From Prevotella sp. (GTDB lineage: Bacteria; Bacteroidota; Bacteroidia; Bacteroidales; Bacteroidaceae), in NCBI GenBank assembly GCA_021203705.1, contig JAJQAR010000306.1, forward strand, positions 1-7,347: a stretch of 7,347 nt of DNA. Reading direction: 5' to 3'. Positions 6,443-7,347 of this stretch are shown piece after piece. The notes beneath the pieces are model-generated. The model was not told the origin of the DNA and did not search any database. It saw nothing but the letters and a program-made list of their open reading frames with translations. Position numbers and translations under genes: made by a program. Position 1 is the stretch's first letter. Each line of letters starts with the position of its first letter.

Positions 6443-7208
6443 TTCGCTTTTCCATATTACTTCTGTTGTTTCTATGATAACTCCTATATTCATCAACAGG
6501 TATCTCACCGCCCGATTCTTCAAGGGGTTTATTTTTGGGCAGGCGGAATTTCAAATATTTAATGTTTAGTCCACGTTCAATCCACTGACTTTCATAATAA
6601 GTCTGTATCGACAGTATCTGGCGTGTGCTTTCATCAAGACCGTCAGTATGGTAAAGGTCTTCGGTACAGAATAGCATGGGGAGTGAGTTGTGCTCTACCA
6701 TGTAATGGGTGTAGGTGTAGAGAAAATTGCTGTCGGTCTTTACGTGTATCACTCCTCCTTCAACTAAGAAACGGCGGTAGCGTTCCATGAAAAATGTACT
6801 GGTAAGTCGTTTTCTCACATTCTTCATTTGAGGATCGCTGAATGTCAGCCATATCTCCTGCACCTCATCCTCAGAGAAAAAACGGTCGATAATCTCAATG
6901 TTGGTGCGCAGGAATGCGACGTTGGTAAGCTTTTCGTTAAGTGCCTCTGTCGCTCCTTTCCACATCCTCGCACCCTTAATATCAACACCGATAAAATTGA
7001 TATTAGGGTAAAGACGTGCCAATCCCACGGTATATTCTCCTTTGCCGCAACCCAACTCCAACACTATCGGATTGCCGTTCTTGAAATACATCTCCCTCCA
7101 CTTGCCTTTCATGTCGAAAGGAACGTGTTCCACTACCGAATAGGGGTATTGAAACACGTTTTCGTATCTCGCCATGTCAGCGAATTTTTCTAACTTGCCT
7201 TTACTCAT
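6438..7208 (-). CDS. trmB: tRNA (guanine-N7-)-methyltransferase TrmB
   Basis: TrmB is the AdoMet-dependent cytoplasmic enzyme that makes m7G at position 46 in the variable loop of many tRNAs. The protein is 256 residues, a usual length for the Bacteroidetes form. Visible motifs: [11 protein letters not shown] at 50-60 (AdoMet loop), [12 protein letters not shown] at 72-83 with acidic D76 for the ribose, then the [16 protein letters not shown] stretch at 122-137, corresponding to the FPDPWPKKRH motif of proteobacterial TrmB. VKTDS at 156-160 and TYYE at 203-206 are the conserved C-terminal residues. The start at ATG 7206-7208 is supported by the sequence [12 protein letters not shown], which matches the expected family N-terminus. 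The -7 box TACCTTTG ends only five bases before it, so a leaderless message is likely. The gene lies 30 bases after the stop codon of an upstream gene on the same strand. No defects are seen. Confidence 0.96.
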   Translation of the reverse strand: MSKGKLEKFADMARYENVFQYPYSVVEHVPFDMKGKWREMYFKNGNPIVLELGCGKGEYTVGLARLYPNINFIGVDIKGARMWKGATEALNEKLTNVAFLRTNIEIIDRFFSEDEVQEIWLTFSDPQMKNVRKRLTSTFFMERYRRFLVEGGVIHVKTDSNFLYTYTHYMVEHNSLPMLFCTEDLYHTDGLDESTRQILSIQTYYESQWIERGLNIKYLKFRLPKNKPLEESGGEIPVDEYRSYHRNNRSNMEKRK

Positions 7209-7213
7209 CGGTG

Positions 7214-7221
7214 CAAAGGTA
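7214..7221 (-). promoter_or_regulatory. Bacteroidetes -7 promoter element for trmB
   Basis: On the minus strand this reads TACCTTTG, an exact match to TAnnTTTG and in the very common TACCTTTGCA form. It lies in the 30-base gap between the upstream gene's stop codon and the trmB ATG, with five bases between the box and the ATG. I see no convincing -33 TTTG at the usual 19-21 base distance. The predicted transcription start is at or next to the initiation codon. Confidence 0.6.
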
Positions 7222-7238
7222 CGAAAAATTACTGTTAA

Positions 7239-7347
7239 TCAGTCTCTGTCTGCAATCAGACGTTCTGCCATTGCCCGTCCAAGAGAATGGCTTTGTGTGA
7301 AAGTGTAGTCTTTAAGACTCTGCTTAATCTCGACAGGAACACCAACA
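7239..7347 (-). CDS. C-terminal end of an unidentified gene (partial)
   Basis: The last 36 codons of a minus-strand gene enter from the right edge and end at TGA (7239-7241). The readable residues include VPVEIKQSLKDYTFTQSHSL and end in GRAMAERLIADRD. The composition is that of a normal soluble protein end, and the frame is open to the window edge. The same-strand neighbour trmB starts 30 bases downstream with its own -7 box. I do not recognise the family from this short end and give no function. Confidence 0.6.
   Translation of the reverse strand, partial: VGVPVEIKQSLKDYTFTQSHSLGRAMAERLIADRD

Noticed and set aside
1..7347. tRNA, rRNA, riboswitch, transposase or attachment-site signatures
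   Set aside because: I read both strands and saw no cloverleaf, conserved RNA motif, transposase domain or terminal inverted repeats beyond those listed.

Overview
This window looks like a piece of a Bacteroidales chromosome, most likely Prevotella or a close relative. Three things point there: Rho has the long, low-complexity N-terminal insertion typical of Bacteroidetes; TrmB has the Bacteroidetes-type SDPQ motif and a [16 protein letters not shown] N-terminus; and promoter-like sites fit the Bacteroidetes -7 consensus TAnnTTTG while most starts lack a Shine-Dalgarno sequence. The assignment rests on remembered family features, not on a search.

Left part (1-1211, plus strand): an AT-rich segment holds a D12-class adenine-specific DNA methyltransferase. 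In a different frame, an open reading frame enters from the left edge and ends at 235, inside the methyltransferase's N-terminal codons. It may be the end of an overlapping upstream gene, possibly the restriction partner. The methyltransferase ends against a convergent gene, and the 41-base gap between them holds an array of AAYTCTT heptads and a small GC hairpin.

Right part (1253-7347, all minus strand). Read in transcription order from the right edge: the C-terminal end of an unidentified gene, trmB (tRNA m7G46 methyltransferase), rho (transcription termination factor), a POT/PTR2-family peptide transporter, and an exported family 28 glycoside hydrolase (polygalacturonase type). trmB has its own -7 box only five bases before its ATG, so its mRNA may be leaderless. 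The trmB-rho gap is AT-rich with inverted repeats. The transporter follows rho by 31 bases and the glycosidase follows the transporter by 85 bases with no evident promoter, so rho, transporter and glycosidase could be co-transcribed.

Most of this is ordinary housekeeping and nutrient-uptake content. I did not find a clear new multi-gene system. The points most worth checking are: rho appears to lack an ATG where its family starts and has ATT there instead; the possible overlapping gene at the left edge; the altered ExxER motif in the peptide transporter; and the leader structures around rho and trmB.
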